From Propionibacteriaceae bacterium (GTDB taxonomy: Bacteria > Actinomycetota > Actinomycetes > Propionibacteriales > Propionibacteriaceae), in NCBI GenBank assembly GCA_003451975.1, contig DMIX01000081.1, positions 1-5,801 of the forward strand: DNA of 5,801 nucleotides, in the 5' to 3' direction. The translations under genes were made by a program, and so were the position numbers. The notes below the pieces were generated by a model, which was not told where the DNA came from, ran no database searches, and saw nothing but the letters and a program-made list of their open reading frames with translations. Positions 1-5,086 of this stretch are shown in pieces; the first letter of the stretch is position 1; every line of letters starts with the position of its first letter.

Positions 1-91
1 CAATATGCATCAAGCGTCTAGACTACGCCCACGTGGGGTATGCATGCCCGCGCCGGGTCAGGACAACGGTCGCCGTTAGGACCGCCCGGTT

Positions 92-115
92 CCCTCTCCT
101 GGTTTCGGGAGAGGG
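92..115. repeat. CCCTCTCC/GGAGAGGG hairpin, dispersed-repeat type
   Basis: Perfect 8-bp inverted repeat: CCCTCTCC at 92-99 pairs with GGAGAGGG at 108-115 around an 8-base loop. A G-rich tail (116-126) follows. A related hairpin with the same CCCTCTCC core and G-rich right arm lies at 2193-2233, after the second gene. Similar CCCTCTCC...GGAGAGGG palindromes are scattered between genes in many GC-rich environmental genomes. There is no T-tract, so I do not call it an intrinsic terminator, though it may mark the 3' end of an upstream gene outside the window. Confidence 0.6.
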
Positions 116-211
116 TGGGGAGGGGGCTGCTCTGCCGGACCGCGGCCGCGATGTCGCCGGCGCAAGCGTGGCTTGTGCAGTCCATGGGGGCACAGCCGCG
201 AACCTCGCTTT

Positions 212-239
212 TTGAGTTTACACCCCCTACGGGTATAAT
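212..239 (+). promoter_or_regulatory. Probable sigma70 promoter for the peptidase/propeller pair
   Basis: A perfect -10 hexamer TATAAT lies at 234-239. TTGAGT at 212-217 matches the -35 consensus at 4 of 6 positions, with a 16-bp spacer. Transcription would start near 246, leaving a GC-rich leader of about 97 bases before the ATG at 343. The box stands out because its surroundings are strongly GC-rich. The call rests on sequence match only. Confidence 0.55.
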
Positions 240-342
240 CACGCTCTGCGCGACGCCACGGCGGCGGGCGCTGCCAATCCTGTCGCAACCGTCGCCGCAG
301 CGTCGCGGAGACCGTGCGCTTCACTCAAGGAGTACATCAACC

Positions 343-1089
343 ATGCACACATCGACTCGGACACGATTGCTCACCTGGGCGGCGATTCCCCTAATGGTGC
401 TGGCGATCGCCGCATCCGTGCCTGGCGCCACCGTGGCGCAGGAGGACGCGGAGGCCCCCGAGCGGCCATTCATCCTGCCGTTTCAGGATCCGCCCGGACC
501 GGGGACCTGGCTGCTCGGGCAGCCCTATGGCAACACGCTCGGCGCGTACCGCCAGCGCAACCGCACCTACGTGCGTAGCGGCGGCATCCACTTCGGCGTG
601 GACTTCAGCACACCGTGCGGTACCCCTATCGTCGCCATCGCCGACGGCGTGGTCTTCGCCGTAGACAATCAGAACTTCGGCTCGCCGCCGCACAACCTGA
701 TGATCGACCACCCGACCGAGGAATACGCCTCGTTCTACGGGCATCTGCTGGAGCCGCCGGAGCTGACCGTCGGCCAAGAAGTGAAGCAGGGCGAGTTGAT
801 CGCCCTGAGCGGCGATTCGGCGAGCAGCACCTGCCGTGGCCGCCCGCACCTGCACCTGGAGATCCGCGACCTGCAACACGTGTGGAAGTACAACCCGGCG
901 ACGCTGATCGACGCCGATTGGGACAACCTGGCGCTGATCGGCTCGTTCGGTCCCGGCTTCGAGTATAACCTGGACAATCCACGCCAATGGCAGCACATCG
1001 AGGACCAACCGGAAGCGGTCACCGGTGGGCCGATTCTCAACGATTTCGACAACCCGTGGCCGCCCGACTGGAACGCGGGGCCACGCTGA
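343..1089 (+). CDS. Secreted M23 (LytM-type) zinc metallopeptidase
   Basis: Predicted 248-residue exported protein of the M23 family, whose members cut peptide cross-links in peptidoglycan or act on other extracellular peptides. The start at 343 is chosen because AAGGAG (327-332) lies 10 bases upstream and the first 32 residues form a signal peptide: Arg-rich n-region, hydrophobic core at about 12-26, likely cleavage after ATVA (29-32). The catalytic domain spans about 78-175. HFGVD supplies zinc ligands H83 and D87, FYGHL carries H134, and HLHLEI supplies H169 and H171. The GTPIVAIADGVV strand (93-104) is typical of the fold. All active-site residues are present, so the enzyme looks intact. 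C92 and C164 could form a disulfide after export. The tail (about 176-248) is rich in W, D, N and P and has no recognised domain. There is no SH3, LysM or coiled-coil targeting region, so this is a minimal M23 enzyme. The substrate cannot be read from sequence. The next gene starts 11 bases on, suggesting one operon. Confidence 0.88.
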   Translation: MHTSTRTRLLTWAAIPLMVLAIAASVPGATVAQEDAEAPERPFILPFQDPPGPGTWLLGQPYGNTLGAYRQRNRTYVRSGGIHFGVDFSTPCGTPIVAIADGVVFAVDNQNFGSPPHNLMIDHPTEEYASFYGHLLEPPELTVGQEVKQGELIALSGDSASSTCRGRPHLHLEIRDLQHVWKYNPATLIDADWDNLALIGSFGPGFEYNLDNPRQWQHIEDQPEAVTGGPILNDFDNPWPPDWNAGPR

Positions 1090-1100
1090 GTGAGGATAAC

Positions 1101-2135
1101 ATGAAAACGACACTGCACACCACCCAATTTCGCCTGGCGTTGGCGGCCGCAACGCTCCTGCTGCTGACCGCCGTGTGGCTACCGGCGCACGCTGACGTGC
1201 CCGAAGCAGCCACCCACCTCGCCCCGCTGACCGCGGACGGCTGCTGCACGCGTCCGTTCTGGTCGGAGGATTCGCGTCAGGTGCTGTTCATCGACAAGCC
1301 CGACGAGTCGGCGCCGGCAGGTATCTACGGCGTCGACACGGCCAGCCCGCTGCAGCCTGCGCTGGTCACGCCGCGCATTGCGCTGTACTCGCCGGGAATG
1401 GACTACGTCATTGATCTGCAGCCCGGTGCGACGACGCTGGAGCGCGTCGCCGACGGAACCCGTTGGACCGTACCCGCGCAAGGCGCGTCGGTGACGATCT
1501 CGCCGGGCGAGACGCGCATCGCCTGGTCGCGCGGTAGTGCGTCGACTGGCGGCGGCACGAGTCGCATCTGGATCGCCGATCTGGATGGCGGCAACGAGAC
1601 ACAGCTCGCCGTGCTGAACGGCGCGAGCGTCAGCGGCTGGATCTCGGACGATGCGCTGCTCATCAGTGGCCGCGATACGCCGAGCACGCTGGAGCGCGTG
1701 CTCTATCGCCTGTCCGTCCCCGACGGGACGCTCACCGAGCTCGCCCGCGCCGACAACCTGCGCGGGCAGATCCTGTCGGCGGATGGCTCATGGGTCGCCT
1801 ACTACGTGGCGCCGAACCCCGACCCAACGGCAAACGGTCTGTGGGTCGCGCGGACGGACGGCACGGCGCGCTTCCAGGTAGTGCCGGCGATGTTCGGCTC
1901 CTACCAGTGGCGCGACGATCAGCGCCTGCTGCTGATCCCGCTGCAGTTCGCCGCAACGAATCACGAACTATGGGAGCTCGACGCGGCCACACAGGAGACA
2001 CGCCTGCTGCATGGCCCCGACGACCCCGCGTTCAAGGTCAACGATGGGGATTGGGCGGTCTCGCCTGATGGGCGCAAGCTCGTGTTCGTCTCCGCCCGCG
2101 ACCACAACCTGTGGCTGCTCACCTTGCCGCAATAA
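1101..2135 (+). CDS. Exported TolB/WD40-like beta-propeller protein
   Basis: Predicted 344-residue secreted protein. The ATG at 1101 is preceded by GTGAGGA (1090-1096) and opens a clear signal peptide: a hydrophobic stretch at about 12-27 with a predicted cut after AHA (29-31). The mature part has repeated blades resembling TolB/PD40 propellers: WSEDSRQVLFID (54-65), ISPGETRIAWSR (133-144), LSADGSWVAYY (225-235), a blade near 270-281 starting WRDDQ, and VSPDGRKLVFVS (320-331). Each is followed by a strand of the IWIADLDGG, LWVARTDGT or LWLLTLPQ kind. These mark about five or six blades, consistent with one propeller filling the chain. No enzymatic domain is visible, so a binding or scaffold role outside the membrane is most likely; that is inference. 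A CC pair (48-49) sits near the mature N-terminus but is not a normal lipobox. Strong GC-rich codon use matches the upstream gene. It lies 11 bases after the M23 gene, so the two probably share a transcript and perhaps an extracellular task. No closer family name is justified. Confidence 0.75.
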   Translation: MKTTLHTTQFRLALAAATLLLLTAVWLPAHADVPEAATHLAPLTADGCCTRPFWSEDSRQVLFIDKPDESAPAGIYGVDTASPLQPALVTPRIALYSPGMDYVIDLQPGATTLERVADGTRWTVPAQGASVTISPGETRIAWSRGSASTGGGTSRIWIADLDGGNETQLAVLNGASVSGWISDDALLISGRDTPSTLERVLYRLSVPDGTLTELARADNLRGQILSADGSWVAYYVAPNPDPTANGLWVARTDGTARFQVVPAMFGSYQWRDDQRLLLIPLQFAATNHELWELDAATQETRLLHGPDDPAFKVNDGDWAVSPDGRKLVFVSARDHNLWLLTLPQ

Positions 2136-2192
2136 GTAGCCTGGCAACTTCATCGTCGATCGTATGGCGACCGGCACACAAAATCACCTACA

Positions 2193-2233
2193 CCGGCCCT
2201 CTCCCTCTTGCGCGGTGAGGGGGTGAGGGCCGG
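2193..2233. repeat. G-rich imperfect hairpin after the propeller gene
   Basis: CCGGCCCTC (2193-2201) pairs perfectly with GAGGGCCGG (2225-2233). After one mismatch the stem continues with CCC (2203-2205) against GGG (2221-2223) and a few weaker pairs, giving a long hairpin with a short loop near 2211-2215. It shares the CCCTCTCC core of the element at 92-115, so the pair looks like copies of one dispersed palindromic repeat. It lies 58 bases past the stop codon and could protect or end the transcript. The following bases (CCTCTTGT) are not a true T-tract, so a classical rho-independent terminator is not claimed. Confidence 0.6.
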
Positions 2234-2318
2234 CCTCTTGTATGGCACCGACACCACCCGTAACTTCACATACTCCTGCAACGTAATCCAGACTACATCC
2301 CCTGTGAGACAATTCGAC

Positions 2319-2324
2319 TATAAT
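2319..2324 (+). promoter_or_regulatory. -10 box of the permease promoter
   Basis: Perfect TATAAT in a markedly AT-rich island. No good -35 hexamer is found 16-19 bases upstream (the sequence around 2294-2302 is TACATCCCC), so the promoter may be weak or activator-assisted. The predicted start near 2331 falls inside the palindrome at 2325-2346, leaving a leader of about 65 bases before the TTG start at 2396. Confidence 0.55.
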
Positions 2325-2346
2325 TATATTCGCAAATTCGAATATA
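2325..2346. promoter_or_regulatory. Putative ArsR-type operator (8-6-8 palindrome)
   Basis: TATATTCG (2325-2332) and CGAATATA (2339-2346) are exact reverse complements separated by CAAATT. The palindrome abuts the -10 box and covers the predicted transcription start, so a bound dimer would block RNA polymerase. AT-rich inverted repeats at this position are typical of ArsR/SmtB operators, and an arsR gene lies at 4222 in the same cluster. That this ArsR binds here is inference. The heptamer CGACTAT occurs on both sides (2315-2321 and 2347-2353), 32 bases apart. Confidence 0.6.
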
Positions 2347-2365
2347 CGACTATCATGAAATTTGC
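2332..2365 (+). repeat. Leader inverted repeat GCAAATT/AATTTGC
   Basis: GCAAATT (2332-2338) is the reverse complement of AATTTGC (2359-2365), with 20 bases between. If transcription starts near 2331, this weak AU-rich stem would form at the very 5' end of the permease mRNA. It shares bases with the operator palindrome, so it may be a by-product of AT-rich composition. No known riboswitch pattern is seen. Confidence 0.3.
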
Positions 2366-2395
2366 ATAGCGGTTTCAGGGAATTCGGGAGGTCAC

Positions 2396-3754
2396 TTGCC
2401 ATTCACAATACCCGTCATTGATATGTTGCAAGCAGGATTCGGCAGCCTGGCATCGTACCTGGCTGCACACGTGCTGCTTTGTCTCGTGCCCGCGTTCTTC
2501 ATCGCCGGGGCGATGGCCGCGCTCATACCAAAGGAGACGATCACCCATTACCTGGGTAAGGATGCACCGAAGTGGTTGTCGTACCCGATGGCCGCAATCG
2601 GCGGTTTCGTACTCGCGGTGTGTTCGTGTACCATTCTGCCACTGTTTGCGGGGATCTACAAGAAAGGGGCCGGGCTGGGCCCGGCGATCACCTTCCTGTT
2701 CGTCGGACCGGCAATCAACATTCTCGCTGTGACTTACACCGGCGTCGCTATCGGCATGGACATCGCCACAGCCCGTGTGGTCTTGTCCATCGTCTTCGGC
2801 ATCGGCATTGGCCTGGTCATGGCATTGCTCTTCGCCAGGGACGATCAAGCGCATAACGAAGACACCGTGAATGGCCGCATGTTTGCGGGACAAGCGCGCG
2901 TCAAGCCCGCGATCGTCGCCTTCATGCTGTTGCTGCTCGCACTGCTGATCGTCGGTACGCTCGGGATTGGCCTGTTCACCAACGCGTACGCCGCGGTCGC
3001 TCTGCCTGTGCCAGGTACGGACCAATTGCAGGCCACGTTGGATAGCTTGATCCCCTGCGACGCGACGCTGGGGCAGGAGGGAGTCTCGGTCCAGGGTCTA
3101 CTGCTCATCGTCATGCTCGCGATCATCGCCGTGACCGCCTGGTTGGGCCTGAACCACATCGATGAAGGGTTCAACGTCTGGTCATGGATCGCGCTCGCAT
3201 TTGCCGCGCTGACCCTGCTCATCGCCGCTGTGCGCATGGCGAGTGGGCCGGATAGCCTGATGGTATATTTCACCGGGCGTTTCTGGGGCGAACTGCTCGT
3301 TATTTTTGCTATCGTCTGGGTCGCGTGGAAGAAGCTGGAACCCCACGAAGTCCAGGAATGGCTGTGGGAAACATGGCGTTTCGTCAAACAAATCTTCCCA
3401 CTGCTTATCGTAGGTGTGTTCGCCGCCGGAGTGGCACGGGTCATCATCCCGCCAACGTTGATCGAGACAATCGCAGGGCAAAACACCCTCCTCGCCAATG
3501 TCGTCGGCGTCGTGTTTGGTGTGTTCATGTACTTCCCGACGCTCGTGGAAGTGCCTATCGCCAACATGTTCCTGGACCTGGGAATGCACCGCGGTCCCCT
3601 GCTCGCTTACCTGATGGCGGACCCGGAACTGAGTATCCAGAGCATCCTGGTGACCGCAAAGGTGATCGGCAAGACAAAAACCTGGGTCTATGTCGGTCTG
3701 GTAGCGCTGTGCAGTACGCTGGCAGGCCTGATCTTCGGCTGGTTTGTGGGATGA
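2396..3754 (+). CDS. ArsP/DUF318-family permease (probable metal(loid) efflux)
   Basis: 452-residue polytopic membrane protein with about ten hydrophobic segments. The start is TTG at 2396: GGGAGG (2386-2391) sits 4 bases upstream, while the next in-frame ATG (2423) has no ribosome binding site. The N-terminal half carries the family hallmark: VCSC with C76 and C78, a following P82, then GAGLGP (91-96) and GPAIN (104-108). A second half (about 331-452) repeats the layout, with FPTLVEVPIAN (380-390) in the place of the CSC segment, so the protein looks like two homologous halves joined by a variable middle containing a probably non-cytoplasmic loop (about 202-230, C221). ArsP of Campylobacter, a shorter relative, exports trivalent organoarsenicals; other relatives are linked to copper or zinc. 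Substrate here is therefore open. The promoter/operator just upstream, the CxxC redox gene 36 bases downstream and the nearby arsR-arsC-acr3 genes argue for arsenic or a similar thiophilic ion. C76/C78 are natural candidates for metal(loid) binding. Family call is firm, substrate is not. Confidence 0.82.
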   Translation: MPFTIPVIDMLQAGFGSLASYLAAHVLLCLVPAFFIAGAMAALIPKETITHYLGKDAPKWLSYPMAAIGGFVLAVCSCTILPLFAGIYKKGAGLGPAITFLFVGPAINILAVTYTGVAIGMDIATARVVLSIVFGIGIGLVMALLFARDDQAHNEDTVNGRMFAGQARVKPAIVAFMLLLLALLIVGTLGIGLFTNAYAAVALPVPGTDQLQATLDSLIPCDATLGQEGVSVQGLLLIVMLAIIAVTAWLGLNHIDEGFNVWSWIALAFAALTLLIAAVRMASGPDSLMVYFTGRFWGELLVIFAIVWVAWKKLEPHEVQEWLWETWRFVKQIFPLLIVGVFAAGVARVIIPPTLIETIAGQNTLLANVVGVVFGVFMYFPTLVEVPIANMFLDLGMHRGPLLAYLMADPELSIQSILVTAKVIGKTKTWVYVGLVALCSTLAGLIFGWFVG

Positions 3755-3790
3755 TGGTGATACAATCAAAGGTAAATGAAAGGAAAACAG

Positions 3791-4033
3791 ATGGACATCA
3801 AAATTTTGGGCATGGGTTGCCCCAAATGCAAGCGGTTGGAGCAGATCACACGGGAAGTCACGACGGAGATGGGCATCGACGCAACGTTCACTAAAGTCAC
3901 GGACATCGACGACATCATGGCTTACGAAATCGCCGCCACGCCGGGACTGGTCGTGGATGGGCAGGTGCTGTCCTACGGACGACTACCGAGCAAGGCGGAG
4001 ATCGAATCGCTGCTTAGCGGGGCGTTAGGCTGA
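3791..4033 (+). CDS. Small thioredoxin-fold CPKC redox protein
   Basis: 80-residue cytoplasmic protein of the small redox-active disulfide protein 2 group (thioredoxin-like, MTH895 type). It has the active site GCPKC with C10 and C13 directly after the first beta strand, the order beta-alpha-beta-alpha-beta-beta-alpha, and the cis-proline loop ATPGLVVDG (49-57, P51). The start at 3791 is preferred because AAAGGA (3779-3784) is 6 bases upstream and the chain then begins MDIKILGMGC, as usual in this family. An in-frame ATG at 3776 would add five residues but its AAAGG is only 3 bases away. The gene follows the permease by 36 bases, almost certainly co-transcribed. This permease/redox pairing recurs in bacteria and archaea (established from family knowledge). 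The role is unproven: it could keep the permease cysteines reduced, hand over the metal(loid), or feed electrons to ArsC. It lacks the WCGPC motif of ordinary thioredoxin. Confidence 0.85.
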   Translation: MDIKILGMGCPKCKRLEQITREVTTEMGIDATFTKVTDIDDIMAYEIAATPGLVVDGQVLSYGRLPSKAEIESLLSGALG

Positions 4034-4057
4034 GCTAGGTTTGCAACGGGCCGAACA

Positions 4058-4198
4058 GGTGTATTTCAAATTCGGGGCAGAAGCCATGCCCTGTCACCCT
4101 GAGACGCAGGCGAAGGGTCTCAACTCCCGCCTGAGACAGAGATTCTTCGTCGCTCCGCTCCTCAGAATGACAGTTCGCCCCTTACTCTGAAATACACC
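4058..4198. mobile_element. MITE-like palindromic element (no coding capacity)
   Basis: GGTGTATTTCA at 4058-4068 and TGAAATACACC at 4188-4198 are perfect 11-bp terminal inverted repeats. Inside them GGGGC (4074-4078) mirrors GCCCC (4177-4181). An inner imperfect palindrome follows: CTGTCACCCTGAG (4091-4103) against CTCAGAATGACAG (4161-4173), differing at two central bases, and GGTCTC (4116-4121) against GAGATT (4139-4144). The inner part resembles the TGTCATYCTGAG...GAATCTC repeats scattered through Chloroflexota and other environmental genomes. About 141 bp, nested symmetry and no ORF fit a nonautonomous miniature element. No immediate target duplication is visible; GAACA occurs at 4053-4057 and 4204-4208, but the second copy is 5 bases off the right end. 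It fills almost the whole gap between the redox gene and arsR. Confidence 0.6.
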
Positions 4199-4221
4199 AG
4201 ACTGAACAAGGAGGGAGTACG

Positions 4222-4533
4222 ATGAGCGAACGTGCTTTCAGAATGCAGACACGGGCTTTCAAAGCTCTGTCTCATCCAACACGCATCGCGATTCTGGAGA
4301 TGATGCGCAACGGCGCGATCTGCAGTTGCGAGATCGAACCGGCGCTGGGGTTGCGCCAATCGAACATCGCGCAACACCTGGCGGTGCTGCGCGGCGGCCA
4401 ACTCGTCAGATCATACCGCGATGGTAGCCGGGTGATGTACGACGTCGTGGATGCACGTGTCTTCGAAGTGCTGGATATAATAAACACCGTGCTGCACGAG
4501 GAAATGGAACAAGCTGTCCAGGCGCTGGCCTGA
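4222..4533 (+). CDS. arsR: ArsR-family trivalent metalloid-responsive repressor
   Basis: 103-residue winged-helix repressor of the ArsR/SmtB family. It is expected to bind operator DNA as a dimer and release it on binding As(III) or Sb(III). The start at 4222 has a strong AAGGAGG (4208-4214) 7 bases upstream. FKALSHPTRIAILEMM (13-28) is the typical N-terminal helix region. The recognition-helix part RQSNIAQHLAVLRGGQLV (45-62) fits the family consensus, and the wing follows (63-74, RSYRDGSRVMYD). The sensor segment ICSCEI (33-38) places C34 and C36 where E. coli ArsR has ELCVCDL, supporting arsenic sensing through a CxC pair; there is no third cysteine in the chain. The likely target is the palindrome at 2325-2346, about 1.9 kb upstream, which would make control extend over the whole cluster. 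No equally good palindrome lies just before arsR. arsC follows after 84 bases without a visible terminator. Confidence 0.88.
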   Translation: MSERAFRMQTRAFKALSHPTRIAILEMMRNGAICSCEIEPALGLRQSNIAQHLAVLRGGQLVRSYRDGSRVMYDVVDARVFEVLDIINTVLHEEMEQAVQALA

Positions 4534-4617
4534 GACAACACCAGACGACGCACCCAATAAGCACACAGCTGAGAACGGGCCTGACTGATCGCAATTTCAA
4601 ACAGAAAGAGGTGACCA
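4534..4617. other. arsR-arsC spacer
   Basis: 84 bases with no ORF, no convincing hairpin and no T-tract; the last bases carry the arsC ribosome binding site. The absence of a terminator supports co-transcription of arsR with arsC. Confidence 0.5.
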
Positions 4618-5079
4618 GTGGAGAAGAAAATCAAGGTGTTGTTTCTGTGCACCGGTAATTCGGCGCGCAGTCAGATGGCTGAAGCGTTCACCAGGAAGTA
4701 CGGAAGTGAGGTGCTTATCCCTTTCAGTGCAGGGCTCGAGCCGAAACCGATCCACCCGTACACGATCAAGGTGCTGGAAGAAGTCGGCATCGACATTAGC
4801 GACCAGTATTCGAAACCGGTGAGCCAGTATCTCGGCAAGGAACACTTCGGGTTCTTGATTACGGTTTGCACCAATGCGGAGGCCAAATGTCCGATTTTCC
4901 CCGGAGTCAGCCAACGTAAATATTGGCCTTTCGAGGATCCGGTCGCTTTTCAGGGCACCGAAGCGGAGAAGCTGGCGAAATTTCGGGAAATCCGCGATCA
5001 GATCGAACAACGAATAAAATCATGGGTGGAAGAAGTGTCCACCCGATATAATCAGCAGACAGAAAGCAAAGGAGAATAG
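4618..5079 (+). CDS. arsC: Thioredoxin-coupled arsenate reductase
   Basis: 153-residue cytoplasmic enzyme of the low-molecular-weight tyrosine phosphatase fold that reduces arsenate to arsenite. GTG at 4618 is the start, with AAAGAGGTGA (4605-4614) just upstream; translation then begins [14 protein letters not shown]. The P-loop CTGNSAR (C11 to R17) is the CX5R anion-binding signature. [12 protein letters not shown] gives C84 and C91, matching the C10/C82/C89 relay of the Staphylococcus plasmid pI258 enzyme. FEDPVA (106-110) provides the general-acid D107-P108. All catalytic residues are present and the length is only a little above the family's usual 130-140, the surplus being a polar C-terminal tail. 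The relay leaves a C84-C91 disulfide reduced by thioredoxin, so the CPKC protein at 3791 is one possible partner, besides housekeeping thioredoxin. The product arsenite would be exported by Acr3, encoded 7 bases downstream. Confidence 0.93.
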   Translation: MEKKIKVLFLCTGNSARSQMAEAFTRKYGSEVLIPFSAGLEPKPIHPYTIKVLEEVGIDISDQYSKPVSQYLGKEHFGFLITVCTNAEAKCPIFPGVSQRKYWPFEDPVAFQGTEAEKLAKFREIRDQIEQRIKSWVEEVSTRYNQQTESKGE

Positions 5080-5086
5080 ACAAGAG

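Larger units (their letters stand above)
1..342. other. Leader region without a convincing gene
   Basis: I see no convincing gene in these 342 bases. An open frame runs through from 40 into the peptidase gene, but its translation before 343 is low-complexity and Arg/Pro/Gly-rich. It lacks a ribosome binding site and would bury the signal peptide. The stretch holds a G-rich hairpin (92-115), a plausible promoter (212-239) and a GC-rich 5' leader of about 97 bases. The hexamer ATGCAT occurs at 5-10 and 41-46 without evident meaning. No tRNA or other RNA gene was recognised. Confidence 0.6.

Noticed and set aside
40..342. In-frame N-terminal extension of the M23 gene
   Set aside because: It has no ribosome binding site, is low-complexity, crosses the predicted promoter, and would place the signal peptide about 100 residues inside the protein.
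987..1100. In-frame upstream extension of the propeller gene overlapping the M23 gene
   Set aside because: The ATG at 1101 has a ribosome binding site and begins a clean signal peptide; the extension is an overlap artefact.
2375..3769. Long minus-strand open frames opposite the permease
   Set aside because: Their translations are His/Gln/Arg/Asp-rich and lack family features; the plus strand has a clear membrane protein.
4058..4198. CRISPR array or structured noncoding RNA in the 4034-4221 gap
   Set aside because: The symmetry is inverted, not regularly spaced direct repeats, and the terminal inverted repeats favour a miniature mobile element.
4476..4481. TATAAT within the 3' part of arsR, as a possible internal arsC promoter
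   Set aside because: No -35 partner at the right distance, and the bases encode the expected helix (LDIINT).
5047..5052. TATAAT near the arsC 3' end, as a possible acr3 promoter
   Set aside because: No -35 match (GGGTGG at the expected place), and acr3 starts 7 bases after arsC, which suggests coupling.
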